40,482 bases of DNA, from NCBI GenBank assembly GCA_964624395.1, contig CAZUWY010000010.1, forward strand, positions 1 to 40,482, given 5' to 3'. Source of the DNA: UBA1046 sp964624395 (GTDB lineage: Bacteria > Bacillota > Clostridia > Saccharofermentanales > DTU023). The first letter of the stretch is position 1. Every line of letters starts with the position of its first letter. The notes under the pieces were generated by a model. The model did not search any database and was not told where the DNA came from. It saw only the letters and a list, made by a program, of their open reading frames with translations. Positions 23,420 to 31,769 of the stretch are shown piece after piece. Made by a program: the position numbers and the translations under genes.

Positions 23420-24740
23420 TCAATACGCCTCCCGCCTGATGGCGCAGGACCCTTTGCTGGGATCACTTAAGGTTGAAGGCGAGATATCCGGAGGCAAGAT
23501 CTATTCCTCCGGTCATTATTATTTTAGCCTCAAAGACAGCAAGGCCAAGATAGACTGCGTCTTTTTCAGGGGAGGGATGTCTGCACTTAAATTCAAGCCA
23601 ACAGACGGCCAGCATGTCGTAATCAGCGGTCAGGCCTCAATTTATGAGGCGGGTGGCCGCTTCCAGATTGTTGTGCACAAGATGGAGCAGGCTGGAGAAG
23701 GAGTTTTGTATCTGCAATTTTTGGAGCTGAAAGAGCGTCTGACCGGCGAGGGACTATTTTCGGCGGAGAAAAAAAAGCCTTTGCCCTATCTGCCCCGAAA
23801 AATAGGTGTTATCACTTCCAGCGAGGGAGCGGTAATAAGAGATATTATCCATATCCTAAGAAGGAGGCATCCGGGTTTTAAGCTTTTGATCTATCCGGTG
23901 GCTGTTCAAGGGCCAAATTCTAGCGCTGAAATAGTGGCGGCCTTTAAGAGTGCCAATCGCTTTCCTAAAACAGATGTTTTAATCCTCTGCCGCGGCGGTG
24001 GTTCAATGGAAGATCTGATCTCTTTTAACAGCGAAGAGGTGGCCAGAGCCATTTTTGCCTCTAAGATACCGGTCATTTCTGCTGTCGGTCATGAGACAGA
24101 TTACAGCATTTCAGATTTTGTTGCCGATATGAGAGCACCTACCCCTTCAGCAGCGGCTGAATTGGTTTTACCGGCCAAGGAAGATCTTTTTGGCCAGATC
24201 AGATATCTGAAAGAAAAGATCAGTAGAACTGCCGAATTAAAGCTGAAGCTGGCGCAAAATAAATTAGCCAATCTCTTGGATAAAAAGATTTTAAGGCAGC
24301 CGGAAAGCCTTTTGTACGCCAAAGCCCAGCAGCTAGATAGCCTTAATTTGCGTCTCAAAAGCAGCTTTAATCTTTTACAGGCAAACTTGCCCCACCGCTT
24401 TGAGCTGATTCGTGCCAGATTCTTGCAAGCAATTTTTACCTACAGGGAAGAAAATTGCCGTCAATTGGAGACAATTTGCAGACGGATAGAGCAAAGCAGT
24501 CAAAATAGATATGCTAGGCTGAGACTTGATTTTGAAAAACAAAAGATCCAGCTTAAAGCACTTGATCCCAACGCCGTGATAAAAAGAGGCTATGCTAGAA
24601 TCAGCAGTCTTGAAACAGATAGGCTGATCAGTTCTATCCGCCAGCTTGAAGAGGGCATGAAGGTCAAGATCCATCTTGCAGACGGCAGAGCTGAGTCTCA
24701 AATAATTGGGCTGGAAGACTTTGCTTTGAAAGAAAATTAA
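23391..24740 (+). CDS. xseA: Exodeoxyribonuclease VII large subunit
   Basis: 449 aa. Catalytic subunit of ExoVII, which degrades single-stranded DNA from both ends together with XseB. An N-terminal OB fold (VEGEISGGKIYSSGHYYFSL) is followed by the nuclease core with KIGVITSSEGAVIRDI, LILCRGGGSMEDL and ISAVGHETDYSISDFVAD, then a long coiled-coil segment and a C-terminal domain. The ATG at 23391 is chosen because the family begins at about MKILTVSQVNQY; the gene overlaps nusB by 29 bases. folD, common between nusB and xseA in relatives, is missing. Confidence 0.95.
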   Translation: MKILTVSQVNQYASRLMAQDPLLGSLKVEGEISGGKIYSSGHYYFSLKDSKAKIDCVFFRGGMSALKFKPTDGQHVVISGQASIYEAGGRFQIVVHKMEQAGEGVLYLQFLELKERLTGEGLFSAEKKKPLPYLPRKIGVITSSEGAVIRDIIHILRRRHPGFKLLIYPVAVQGPNSSAEIVAAFKSANRFPKTDVLILCRGGGSMEDLISFNSEEVARAIFASKIPVISAVGHETDYSISDFVADMRAPTPSAAAELVLPAKEDLFGQIRYLKEKISRTAELKLKLAQNKLANLLDKKILRQPESLLYAKAQQLDSLNLRLKSSFNLLQANLPHRFELIRARFLQAIFTYREENCRQLETICRRIEQSSQNRYARLRLDFEKQKIQLKALDPNAVIKRGYARISSLETDRLISSIRQLEEGMKVKIHLADGRAESQIIGLEDFALKEN

Positions 24741-24888
24741 AGGCAGCAAAAGTTGACAAAGAAGAGCTGGAGTAAGGAAGTAAAAATTTGCCTGAGGGTA
24801 TGCTTTAACTAAAGATTTCAGCTCAAAATCTAAGATTTTTTAGACCAGGAAGAGCAAAATAGTTAAAAGAGAAAAAAGGGAAGAGATT

Positions 24889-25143
24889 ATGGATAAAAAA
24901 GCAGCAGATACAGAAATAAATCTTAGCTACGAAGAGGCAATTAAGCGCCTGGAGGAGATTACTAATCTTCTTGAGCAAGGTGATGCAGCTTTGGATGAGT
25001 CTTTGCAGCTCTTTCAAGAGGGCATGGAGCTGGCCAAGTTTTGTGAGCTCAAGCTGAACTCGATGGAAGAAGAGATCAAGAAATTTCAGCTCAATAGCGA
25101 AGATGAACCCCATGAGCTGGAAATTGATTTTTCTGATGAATAA
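24889..25143 (+). CDS. xseB: Exodeoxyribonuclease VII small subunit
   Basis: 84 aa, typical length. The conserved motif LSYEEAIKRLEEITNLLEQG and the following helix LDESLQLFQEGMELAKFCE define the family; several copies wrap the XseA coiled coil. GGGAAGAG is placed correctly before the ATG. It is separated from xseA by 148 bases containing TTGACA (24753-24758) and a weak AT hairpin, so a separate promoter is possible. It overlaps ispA by 8 bases. Confidence 0.93.
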   Translation: MDKKAADTEINLSYEEAIKRLEEITNLLEQGDAALDESLQLFQEGMELAKFCELKLNSMEEEIKKFQLNSEDEPHELEIDFSDE

Positions 25144-26044
25144 AGACTTCGAAAACTACCTTAGCTCCGGGCAAGAAAAGATTGAATTGTGGCTGGAGGA
25201 ATTCTTGCCGCCCTATCCTCTGACAGAGGGCGGTGCGGCAACCGAGGCGGCCCGCTACAGCCTTTTAGGAAGCGGCAAGAGGATACGGCCAATTATGCTG
25301 GTAAAGACAGCCAAGCTTTACGGTGTGGCCGAAAAGACCTATAAGCCGTTTGCTGTGGCTATCGAGATGATCCACAGCTATTCACTGATTCATGACGATC
25401 TGCCGGCCATGGATGATGACGATTTAAGGCGTGGACAGCCCTCCTGCCACAAGAAATTTGGCGAAGCCATTGCCATACTGGCAGGGGATCTGCTCTTGAA
25501 TACCGCTTTTGAAATCATGCTGGAGAGCATCTTTGGCGATGAAAAAAATAATGAGGGGCAGGTAAAAGCCGCCCTTGCTCTGGCCAAAGCAGCTGGCCGC
25601 ACGGGGATGATCGCCGGCCAATGCCTGGATTTGCACTATATGTGCGAGCAGATCGAAAAAGATGAGCTTATCTTGCTGCAAAAAAAGAAAACCGGTGAGC
25701 TTTTAGCGGTCGCTTTGCTTGCCGGCGCCTATCTGGGAGCTGCAGGTCAAAGAGAGATTGAGCTCTGGCAAGAACTCGGCTTTGCTTTAGGCCTCATCTT
25801 TCAGATGACCGACGATCTATTGGACTTCACTTCGGCAGAAGAGGTTTTGGGCAAGTCGATCGGCAAAGATCTGCGCGATCAAAAGAGCACCTTTGCAACA
25901 GTTTACGGGCTGGAGGCAACAAGGGAGATGATCTTTGCTAAAACAAAAGAGGCTGAATTAACAATCGAGAAGCTAAAGGAAAGGGGCAAGAAAATGGATT
26001 TCTTTGACAGCCTAAACCGTTATCTGCCTCGCCGCTTAAAATAA
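25136..26044 (+). CDS. ispA: Farnesyl diphosphate synthase (short-chain polyprenyl synthetase)
   Basis: 302 aa, joining isopentenyl units to allylic diphosphates for quinone, undecaprenyl or other isoprenoid synthesis. The first aspartate-rich motif is DDLPAMDDDD (D87 onward), preceded by HSYSLIH as in bacterial FPP synthases; GSGKRIRP precedes it, and the second motif is QMTDDLLDFT. The ATG at 25136 overlaps the xseB stop; an upstream in-frame start would lie well inside xseB. Next to dxs, it forms an isoprenoid pair. Confidence 0.93.
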   Translation: MNKDFENYLSSGQEKIELWLEEFLPPYPLTEGGAATEAARYSLLGSGKRIRPIMLVKTAKLYGVAEKTYKPFAVAIEMIHSYSLIHDDLPAMDDDDLRRGQPSCHKKFGEAIAILAGDLLLNTAFEIMLESIFGDEKNNEGQVKAALALAKAAGRTGMIAGQCLDLHYMCEQIEKDELILLQKKKTGELLAVALLAGAYLGAAGQREIELWQELGFALGLIFQMTDDLLDFTSAEEVLGKSIGKDLRDQKSTFATVYGLEATREMIFAKTKEAELTIEKLKERGKKMDFFDSLNRYLPRRLK

Positions 26045-26045
26045 A

Positions 26046-27947
26046 ATGGATAAATATGAGCTAAACAATTGGCCGCAGGCTGAGGAGATTAAAAGCCTGA
26101 CTCAGGCAAAAAAGGAAGAGCTGGCCCAGAAACTGCGCCAGTACATTATTAAATACACCGCCAGAAACGGAGGACATCTTTCTTCTAATCTTGGCGTGGT
26201 TGAGCTTACTATTGCCCTGCTTTCCAGCTGCGATTTTCCCACAGACGCCATCATTTTTGATGTCGGCCATCAATCCTACAGCTGGAAGATTTTAACCGGC
26301 AGGGCAGAGCAGTTTAAGAGTCTAAGGAAAGATCAGGGTCTTTCCGGTTTCCCCAAAACAGAAGAGAGTATCTATGACAGCTTTAACACCGGTCATAGCA
26401 GCACCTCACTTTCCGCTGCAGCCGGGATGGCAAGAGCAAGAAAGCTTAGCGGCAAGCAGGGCAAGATTATCGTGGTCGTTGGCGATGGAGCACTCTCGGG
26501 CGGTATGGCATACGAGGCTATCAACGATATCTGCCAGCAAAAAGATGACATTACCGTAATCTTAAACGACAATCAGATGTCCATAGACCAGGTAGTGGGC
26601 GGCCTGGCCAAGCATCTGGAGCATTTGAGGCTCACCCCCAGTTATCTTTCGCTTAAAAGCCGCTGGCTGGACAGATTGAACCGCATCCCCCTGATTGGGG
26701 GGGCCATCGTCAGACTGATTGAGGGCTTTAAGAGTTTTGGCCGGAGCATCATCCACAAGCGCAAAAGCAGAAGCTCTCTCTTTGAGCAGCTGGGTTTCAA
26801 ATACTATGGGCCGGTGGACGGACACAATATTTCCCAGCTGGAAAAATATCTGGCCTCAGCCCGAAAGATCAAGGGGCCGGTGCTGATCCATGCTATTACG
26901 CAAAAAGGCAAAGGTTATGCCTTTGCCGAGGAAAACCCTGCCGATTACCACGGCGTCGCTCCCTTTGTCATCGACCTTGGCCTGAACGGAAATGGTACTG
27001 ATGTAAAAAGATCTAGCTGGTCCGAAGTTTTTGGCGCTGAAATCTTAAAGCTCGCCCGTGAAAATGAGAAAATCTGTGCCATCTCTGCCGCTATGACGTC
27101 TGGCACCGGGCTTCTTTCCTTTGAAGAGCATTTTCCAGAGAGGTTTTTTGATGTAGGCATAGCAGAACAGCATGCACTCACATTGGCGGCAGGCCTGGCC
27201 AAAGAGGGCATGAGGCCTTTTGTAGCGCTTTACAGTACTTTTTTGCAAAGAGGGATTGATCAGCTGCTCCACGATATCTGCCTGCAAAATCTGCCGGTGA
27301 CGATCGCTTTGGATCGCTCCGGTGCCGTCAGCAGCGACGGAGAGACTCATCAGGGAATTTATGATCTATCTATCTGCCTTGCTTTCCCCAATCTGGAAAT
27401 TTTTGCTCCCGCTTTTTCTGAAGATCTAAGCTCATTGCTTAAATTTTCCCTGACTAAAGATAATCCCGTTCTCATCCGCTATCCCAAAGAAATTGCACCA
27501 AGTGTGAGCTCCTTTGACTTTACTTTGGCGGAGGATTTTGATCCCTATGCCATCAGAGAGTTTAGAAAAGGCGAAGATATTGCCATCTTTGCCCTGGGTG
27601 CCATGCTTAAGCCCGCTTTGCAGGCAGCAGATCTTTTGCTGGCGGATGGTATAAAGCTTGGAGTTTATTCACTAATTGCTGCCAGTTCTCGGAATATTCA
27701 TGCTATTATGTGTATAGCAAACAGTTATAAGGGTATGCTGCTGATCGAAGACGGTATTTATAAATCGGCCTGGGCAGAGAGCATACTGGCTGATTTAAAG
27801 AGTAAGTCAATAACGGTAAACGCTGATCATATAGGGATTATACATCCTCTTGCCGCTCAGGCTGACCGCTCAATTTTACTTGAGAGATCTGGGCTTGATG
27901 CAGCGGGTATTGCTGAAAAAGCAAAAACAATGCTGATGAATAAATAA
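26046..27947 (+). CDS. dxs: 1-deoxy-D-xylulose-5-phosphate synthase
   Basis: 633 aa thiamine-diphosphate enzyme condensing pyruvate and glyceraldehyde 3-phosphate at the head of the MEP isoprenoid pathway. Visible motifs are DVGHQSYSWKILTGR, the ThDP site GDGALSGGMAYEA, FDVGIAEQHALTLAAG with the catalytic Glu, and DRSGAVSSDGETHQG. It begins one base after the ispA stop with no ribosome site of its own, so it depends on coupling. Dxs consumes thiamine diphosphate, which the thiXYZ transporter in this window would help to supply. tlyA, normally next, is absent. Confidence 0.96.
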   Translation: MDKYELNNWPQAEEIKSLTQAKKEELAQKLRQYIIKYTARNGGHLSSNLGVVELTIALLSSCDFPTDAIIFDVGHQSYSWKILTGRAEQFKSLRKDQGLSGFPKTEESIYDSFNTGHSSTSLSAAAGMARARKLSGKQGKIIVVVGDGALSGGMAYEAINDICQQKDDITVILNDNQMSIDQVVGGLAKHLEHLRLTPSYLSLKSRWLDRLNRIPLIGGAIVRLIEGFKSFGRSIIHKRKSRSSLFEQLGFKYYGPVDGHNISQLEKYLASARKIKGPVLIHAITQKGKGYAFAEENPADYHGVAPFVIDLGLNGNGTDVKRSSWSEVFGAEILKLARENEKICAISAAMTSGTGLLSFEEHFPERFFDVGIAEQHALTLAAGLAKEGMRPFVALYSTFLQRGIDQLLHDICLQNLPVTIALDRSGAVSSDGETHQGIYDLSICLAFPNLEIFAPAFSEDLSSLLKFSLTKDNPVLIRYPKEIAPSVSSFDFTLAEDFDPYAIREFRKGEDIAIFALGAMLKPALQAADLLLADGIKLGVYSLIAASSRNIHAIMCIANSYKGMLLIEDGIYKSAWAESILADLKSKSITVNADHIGIIHPLAAQADRSILLERSGLDAAGIAEKAKTMLMNK

Positions 27948-27958
27948 GAGGAGTATTT

Positions 27959-28813
27959 ATGCGTTTTGCTCTTTATCCAAATGCCAAGCGAGATTTAGAA
28001 TATCGGCATACGCGCCGCCTGATAGACGCGATTGAAGCCCATGGCGGTGAGAGTTATCTATCTCCTCATTTGGCTGAAGACTTTAACTATAAAAATCTCC
28101 AAAGAAGAGATCTTAAAGAGGCCGATTTTGTCATCAGTCTGGGCGGGGACGGTACATTTTTGAGTTCTCTTGCTTTACCGGGCCTGGAAAATGTGCCCCG
28201 AGTGGGTGTCAATCTGGGTTCAATCGGTTTTTTGCAAGAAATCCTGCCGCAAGAGATCGAAAAGAGAGTTGCAAATCTATTTAGAGGGCAATATCAGATC
28301 CAAAAAAGGGCAATGTTTCACGCTGACTGCTATGATCTGGATAATAATCTTTATGCCTCGGGCGAGGCTCTAAATGATGTCATCTTGACCCGCGGCATTA
28401 CCTCCAGCATCTTAAGGATAAAGCTCTTCATCAACGGGGCAATGGTGGAGACAGTGCCCGGAGATGGCCTGATTGTAGCAACTCCGACCGGGTCTACGGC
28501 CTATACGCTTTCTTGCGGCGGACCGATAGTTCATCCCGAGCTGGACATGATGGTTATAACTCCTATCTGCCCTCATTCCCTGCATAATCGCTCCTATATA
28601 GCGGACAAGGAGAGTATTGTCCGCATGGAACTTGTGGCGGGGGCAACGCCGGCCACAGTCTCCATTGACGGTCGCTGCTGGATAGCAATGGAACTGGGCG
28701 GTTATGTAGACGTCTGCCGTTCCAGTAAATCCTTGCATTATATACAATTTGAAGACGACAATTTCTATGAAACATTGGCCAAGAAAATACAACAAAGGGG
28801 GATTAGTCAATGA
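27959..28813 (+). CDS. nadK: NAD kinase
   Basis: 284 aa, phosphorylating NAD to NADP. The diacylglycerol kinase-like motif LGGDGTFLSS (G62 to T66) and NLGSIGFLQE lie in the N-terminal domain; the NE/D-type motif GEALNDVILTRG and the all-beta domain with ATPTGSTAYTLSCGGPI follow. GAGGAG precedes the ATG by seven bases. The stop overlaps the argR start in ATGA. This position, after dxs and before argR, is usual in clostridia. Confidence 0.95.
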   Translation: MRFALYPNAKRDLEYRHTRRLIDAIEAHGGESYLSPHLAEDFNYKNLQRRDLKEADFVISLGGDGTFLSSLALPGLENVPRVGVNLGSIGFLQEILPQEIEKRVANLFRGQYQIQKRAMFHADCYDLDNNLYASGEALNDVILTRGITSSILRIKLFINGAMVETVPGDGLIVATPTGSTAYTLSCGGPIVHPELDMMVITPICPHSLHNRSYIADKESIVRMELVAGATPATVSIDGRCWIAMELGGYVDVCRSSKSLHYIQFEDDNFYETLAKKIQQRGISQ

Positions 28814-29307
28814 AACCTTCCAAGAGCCAGAGACAGTCACGCATCTTGCAGATTATCCGCGAGAATTCAATTGAAACACAAGAAGAACTGGTATCCGTGC
28901 TGCAGGGGACAGGGATGGAGGTCACCCAGGCAACCATATCTAGAGATATAAAGGAGCTGGGGATCATCAAAGTGTCAACCGGAGAAGGCAGGCAAAAATA
29001 CGTGCCGATGGAAAGAAGCGGAGAAGTCGCTTCGGGCCGGCTGATGAAAGTGTTCACTGAAGCAGTAATCATGATTGAGGTGGCTGTCAATTTTGTCATT
29101 GTCAAGACATTGCCGGGAATGGCGCAGGCCGCAGCTTCTGCTTTGGATTCCATGCATCTTTCTGATCTTTTGGGCTCATTAGCAGGTGACGATACGGTGT
29201 TTATTGCCACTTCCTCCCCCGACAAAGCTCTGAAAATGAGGGAAAAACTCATTGCCCTCTCCCAGGCTGATCCCAGAATGGGTCAAGATATCTACAAAGG
29301 TTACTGA
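28810..29307 (+). CDS. argR: Arginine repressor ArgR/AhrC
   Basis: 165 aa. The N-terminal winged helix includes QEELVSVLQGTG and the recognition helix region VTQATISRDIKELGI. The C-terminal oligomerisation and arginine-binding domain includes VIVKTLPGMAQAAASALD and the acidic GSLAGDDTVFIA. It would act as a hexamer with arginine as corepressor. Overlap with nadK is four bases (ATGA), and its TGA shares one base with the recN ATG. No arginine genes are in the window, and no ARG-box operator was recognised upstream. Confidence 0.94.
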   Translation: MKPSKSQRQSRILQIIRENSIETQEELVSVLQGTGMEVTQATISRDIKELGIIKVSTGEGRQKYVPMERSGEVASGRLMKVFTEAVIMIEVAVNFVIVKTLPGMAQAAASALDSMHLSDLLGSLAGDDTVFIATSSPDKALKMREKLIALSQADPRMGQDIYKGY

Positions 29308-31031
29308 TGATGCTGAAACGGGTAGAGATACGTGACTTTGCCCTGATTGAACATGCCTCTTTGTATCCGGGATCTGGCCTGACTGTAATCTCCGGTGAAA
29401 CCGGGGCCGGTAAATCTATCCTCATTGATGCTATCGGTGCTCTGATCGGTAACAGAGCCTCGAAGGATCTGGTGCGAACCGGCAGCCAGAAAGCCTTTTT
29501 AGAGGCAGTCTTTGAGCTATCCTCCCCAGCTGCTAAAATAGATGATTTCGAAAATGATCTAAAAGATGATCCCAAAGACGATCTGATAGAGGATCATGAG
29601 GAGATTTTCCTCGAACGGACTATTTTTTCTGAAGGCAGATCGGAATGCCGCATCGACGGTCATCTGGTCAAATTGTCAAGCTTAAAGGAGCAGGGCGAGC
29701 TTCTAGTTTCAATCCACGGTCAAATGGATAATCAGCTGATCTTTCAAGAAAAAAAGCATCTCGATCTGCTTGATGCCTTTGGACGTGAGAGCCTGCAAGA
29801 GCTGCTTTCTTCCTATGAGGAGCTGCGCAAGAGCTGGCAGGTCTGCCAAAGGGAGATTTTAAGCCTGGGCAGTGATCCCGAGGAAAGAAACAGGAGACTT
29901 GAGATCTTAAATTACCAGCTTGAGGAGATTTTGGCTGCAGATATCCGGGAAAACGAGGAGGAAGATCTAAGGCAAAGGAGTAAAATTCTTTCAGCCGGTG
30001 ATAAAATCAGGCAAGATCTGGAGGCTGTCTACCAGATAATCGGCCAGGATGACGATAAAGCAGTGGGAAGCCTTTTGCAAAAAGCAATTGAAATTTTAGA
30101 TTTTTCCTCTCAATACAGTCAGAAAATTTCTACTTCAAGAAATAATCTTTTGCAATTGGCAGCAAATCTGGATGAGATAAAAACTGAAGTTGAAGCCTTT
30201 AGCCGTAGACTGGATATTGACCCGGATGAACTGGCCCTGGTCAAAGAAAGACTGGATCTGATCAACGAACTCAAGCGCAAATACGGCAGTGATGAAAAAG
30301 AGATCCTCTCCTTTGCCGCCAGAGCAAAAGAAGAGATTGATCATTTGCAGCAGAGCGAGCAGCGCTTTGCTGGCAAAGTAAAAGAAGCAAAGGAATTAGA
30401 AGCAAAACTGCTTGAGCTCTCTGCCCGGATTCATGCTGAAAGAGTAAAAGTAGCCCAAAAGCTTGATGCCAAGATTAAAAAAGAGCTTTTTGACCTGGAT
30501 ATGCCAAGTGTCCGCTTCCAAAGCATGATCGAAAAAAAAGCAGGGCTGGCTGAAAAAAGCTGGCCAGCAAAAGGCAGAGATGATGTTTTCTTTTTGATCT
30601 CGCCCAATCCGGGTGAGCCTTTGAAACCTTTAGCGCAGATTGCCTCCAGTGGGGAGGCTTCGCGCGTATTGCTTGCCATCAAGACAGTGCTGGCGGCGGT
30701 AGACAATATTCCGGTCCTGATCTTTGATGAAATTGACTCAGGTATTTCCGGCAAAACCACCGGCAGTGTTGGCATCAAACTCAAGGAGATTGCCAAAGCC
30801 TGCCAGGTTTTATGCGTGACCCACAGTGCCCAGATTGCCGCCAGGGCCGACAGGCATTATCTGATCCGCAAAGAGGTGGCAGAGGGGCGCACCAGCACCA
30901 AGCTGTTACTTTTAGAAGAAGAAGAGAGAATAGATGAAATAGCAAGGCTGCTCTCCGGCCAACCGGATGATCCCGCCAGCAGAAAACTGGCCGAGCAGCT
31001 GATTAAAGAGGAAGGAGAAATGAGAATATGA
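29307..31031 (+). CDS. recN: DNA repair protein RecN
   Basis: 574 aa SMC-like protein acting early at DNA double-strand breaks. Walker A is GETGAGKS (about 30-37); a long coiled-coil middle (about 165-390) is followed by signature ASSGEASRVLLAIKTVLA and Walker B VLIFDEIDSGISG. An acidic low-complexity insert with repeated Asp and Lys, about residues 77-98, interrupts the first ATP-binding half and is not typical. ATG 29307 shares a base with the argR stop; ATG 29310 is equally possible. spoIVB and spo0A usually follow, but deoD does here. Confidence 0.95.
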   Translation: MMLKRVEIRDFALIEHASLYPGSGLTVISGETGAGKSILIDAIGALIGNRASKDLVRTGSQKAFLEAVFELSSPAAKIDDFENDLKDDPKDDLIEDHEEIFLERTIFSEGRSECRIDGHLVKLSSLKEQGELLVSIHGQMDNQLIFQEKKHLDLLDAFGRESLQELLSSYEELRKSWQVCQREILSLGSDPEERNRRLEILNYQLEEILAADIRENEEEDLRQRSKILSAGDKIRQDLEAVYQIIGQDDDKAVGSLLQKAIEILDFSSQYSQKISTSRNNLLQLAANLDEIKTEVEAFSRRLDIDPDELALVKERLDLINELKRKYGSDEKEILSFAARAKEEIDHLQQSEQRFAGKVKEAKELEAKLLELSARIHAERVKVAQKLDAKIKKELFDLDMPSVRFQSMIEKKAGLAEKSWPAKGRDDVFFLISPNPGEPLKPLAQIASSGEASRVLLAIKTVLAAVDNIPVLIFDEIDSGISGKTTGSVGIKLKEIAKACQVLCVTHSAQIAARADRHYLIRKEVAEGRTSTKLLLLEEEERIDEIARLLSGQPDDPASRKLAEQLIKEEGEMRI

Positions 31032-31729
31032 GTACTCCCCATATAGAAGCAAAAAATGGCGAAATAGCTGAAACAATTTTACTCCCGGGCGATCCGCTGC
31101 GGGCTAAATATATAGCTGAGACCTTTTTAAGCAAGATAAAATGCTTTAATCAGGTCAGAAATATGCTGGGCTTTACCGGTGAATATGAGGGTAAAAGAGT
31201 ATCGGTGATGGGCACTGGCATGGGCATGCCCTCGCATGCCATCTACACTCACGAATTGATTCATCATTACGGGGTGAAAAAATTGATCCGGGTGGGATCT
31301 TGCGGCGCCTACCAGCCGGAATTGAAGCTTTATGACATTATTTTAGCCCAGGGTGCCTGTACAGATTCAAATTACGCCAGCATCTATAAGCTGCCAGGAA
31401 CATTTTCCGCCCTGGCCGACTGGGATCTGCTCCAGCGGGCCTATAGCTACTGCCAGCAAGAGAAAATTGATGTGCAGGTGGGAAATATTCTCAGTTCGGA
31501 TGTCTTTTACGATCTTGATCCTGACAGCTGGCGCCAGTGGGCTGCCATGCAGGTACTGGCGGTTGAGATGGAATGCTATGCGCTTTACTGCAATGCAGCT
31601 CAGGCAGCAGTCAAAGCTCTTACTATTCTTACTGTTTCAGACAATCTTGCCACCGGCGCTCTGACCTCAGCAAAAGAAAGAGAACAGGGTTTTGCCCAGA
31701 TGATGGCTATCGCCCTATCTCTTGTTTGA
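31028..31729 (+). CDS. deoD: Purine nucleoside phosphorylase, DeoD type
   Basis: 233 aa, splitting purine nucleosides with phosphate to base and ribose 1-phosphate. Visible are H5, the phosphate-site LLPGDPLRAKY, GTGMGMPSHAIYTHEL, RVGSCGAY, VEMECYALY for ribose, and the catalytic-type aspartate in TVSDNL. It overlaps recN by four bases (ATGA), an unusual partner, so nucleoside salvage is translated with a DNA-repair gene. A TCTGATCAGA palindrome (31730-31739) directly follows its stop. Confidence 0.94.
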   Translation: MSTPHIEAKNGEIAETILLPGDPLRAKYIAETFLSKIKCFNQVRNMLGFTGEYEGKRVSVMGTGMGMPSHAIYTHELIHHYGVKKLIRVGSCGAYQPELKLYDIILAQGACTDSNYASIYKLPGTFSALADWDLLQRAYSYCQQEKIDVQVGNILSSDVFYDLDPDSWRQWAAMQVLAVEMECYALYCNAAQAAVKALTILTVSDNLATGALTSAKEREQGFAQMMAIALSLV

Positions 31730-31769
31730 TCTGATCAGACCTTTTAAGTAGGAAAGGAATTTTAACTAT

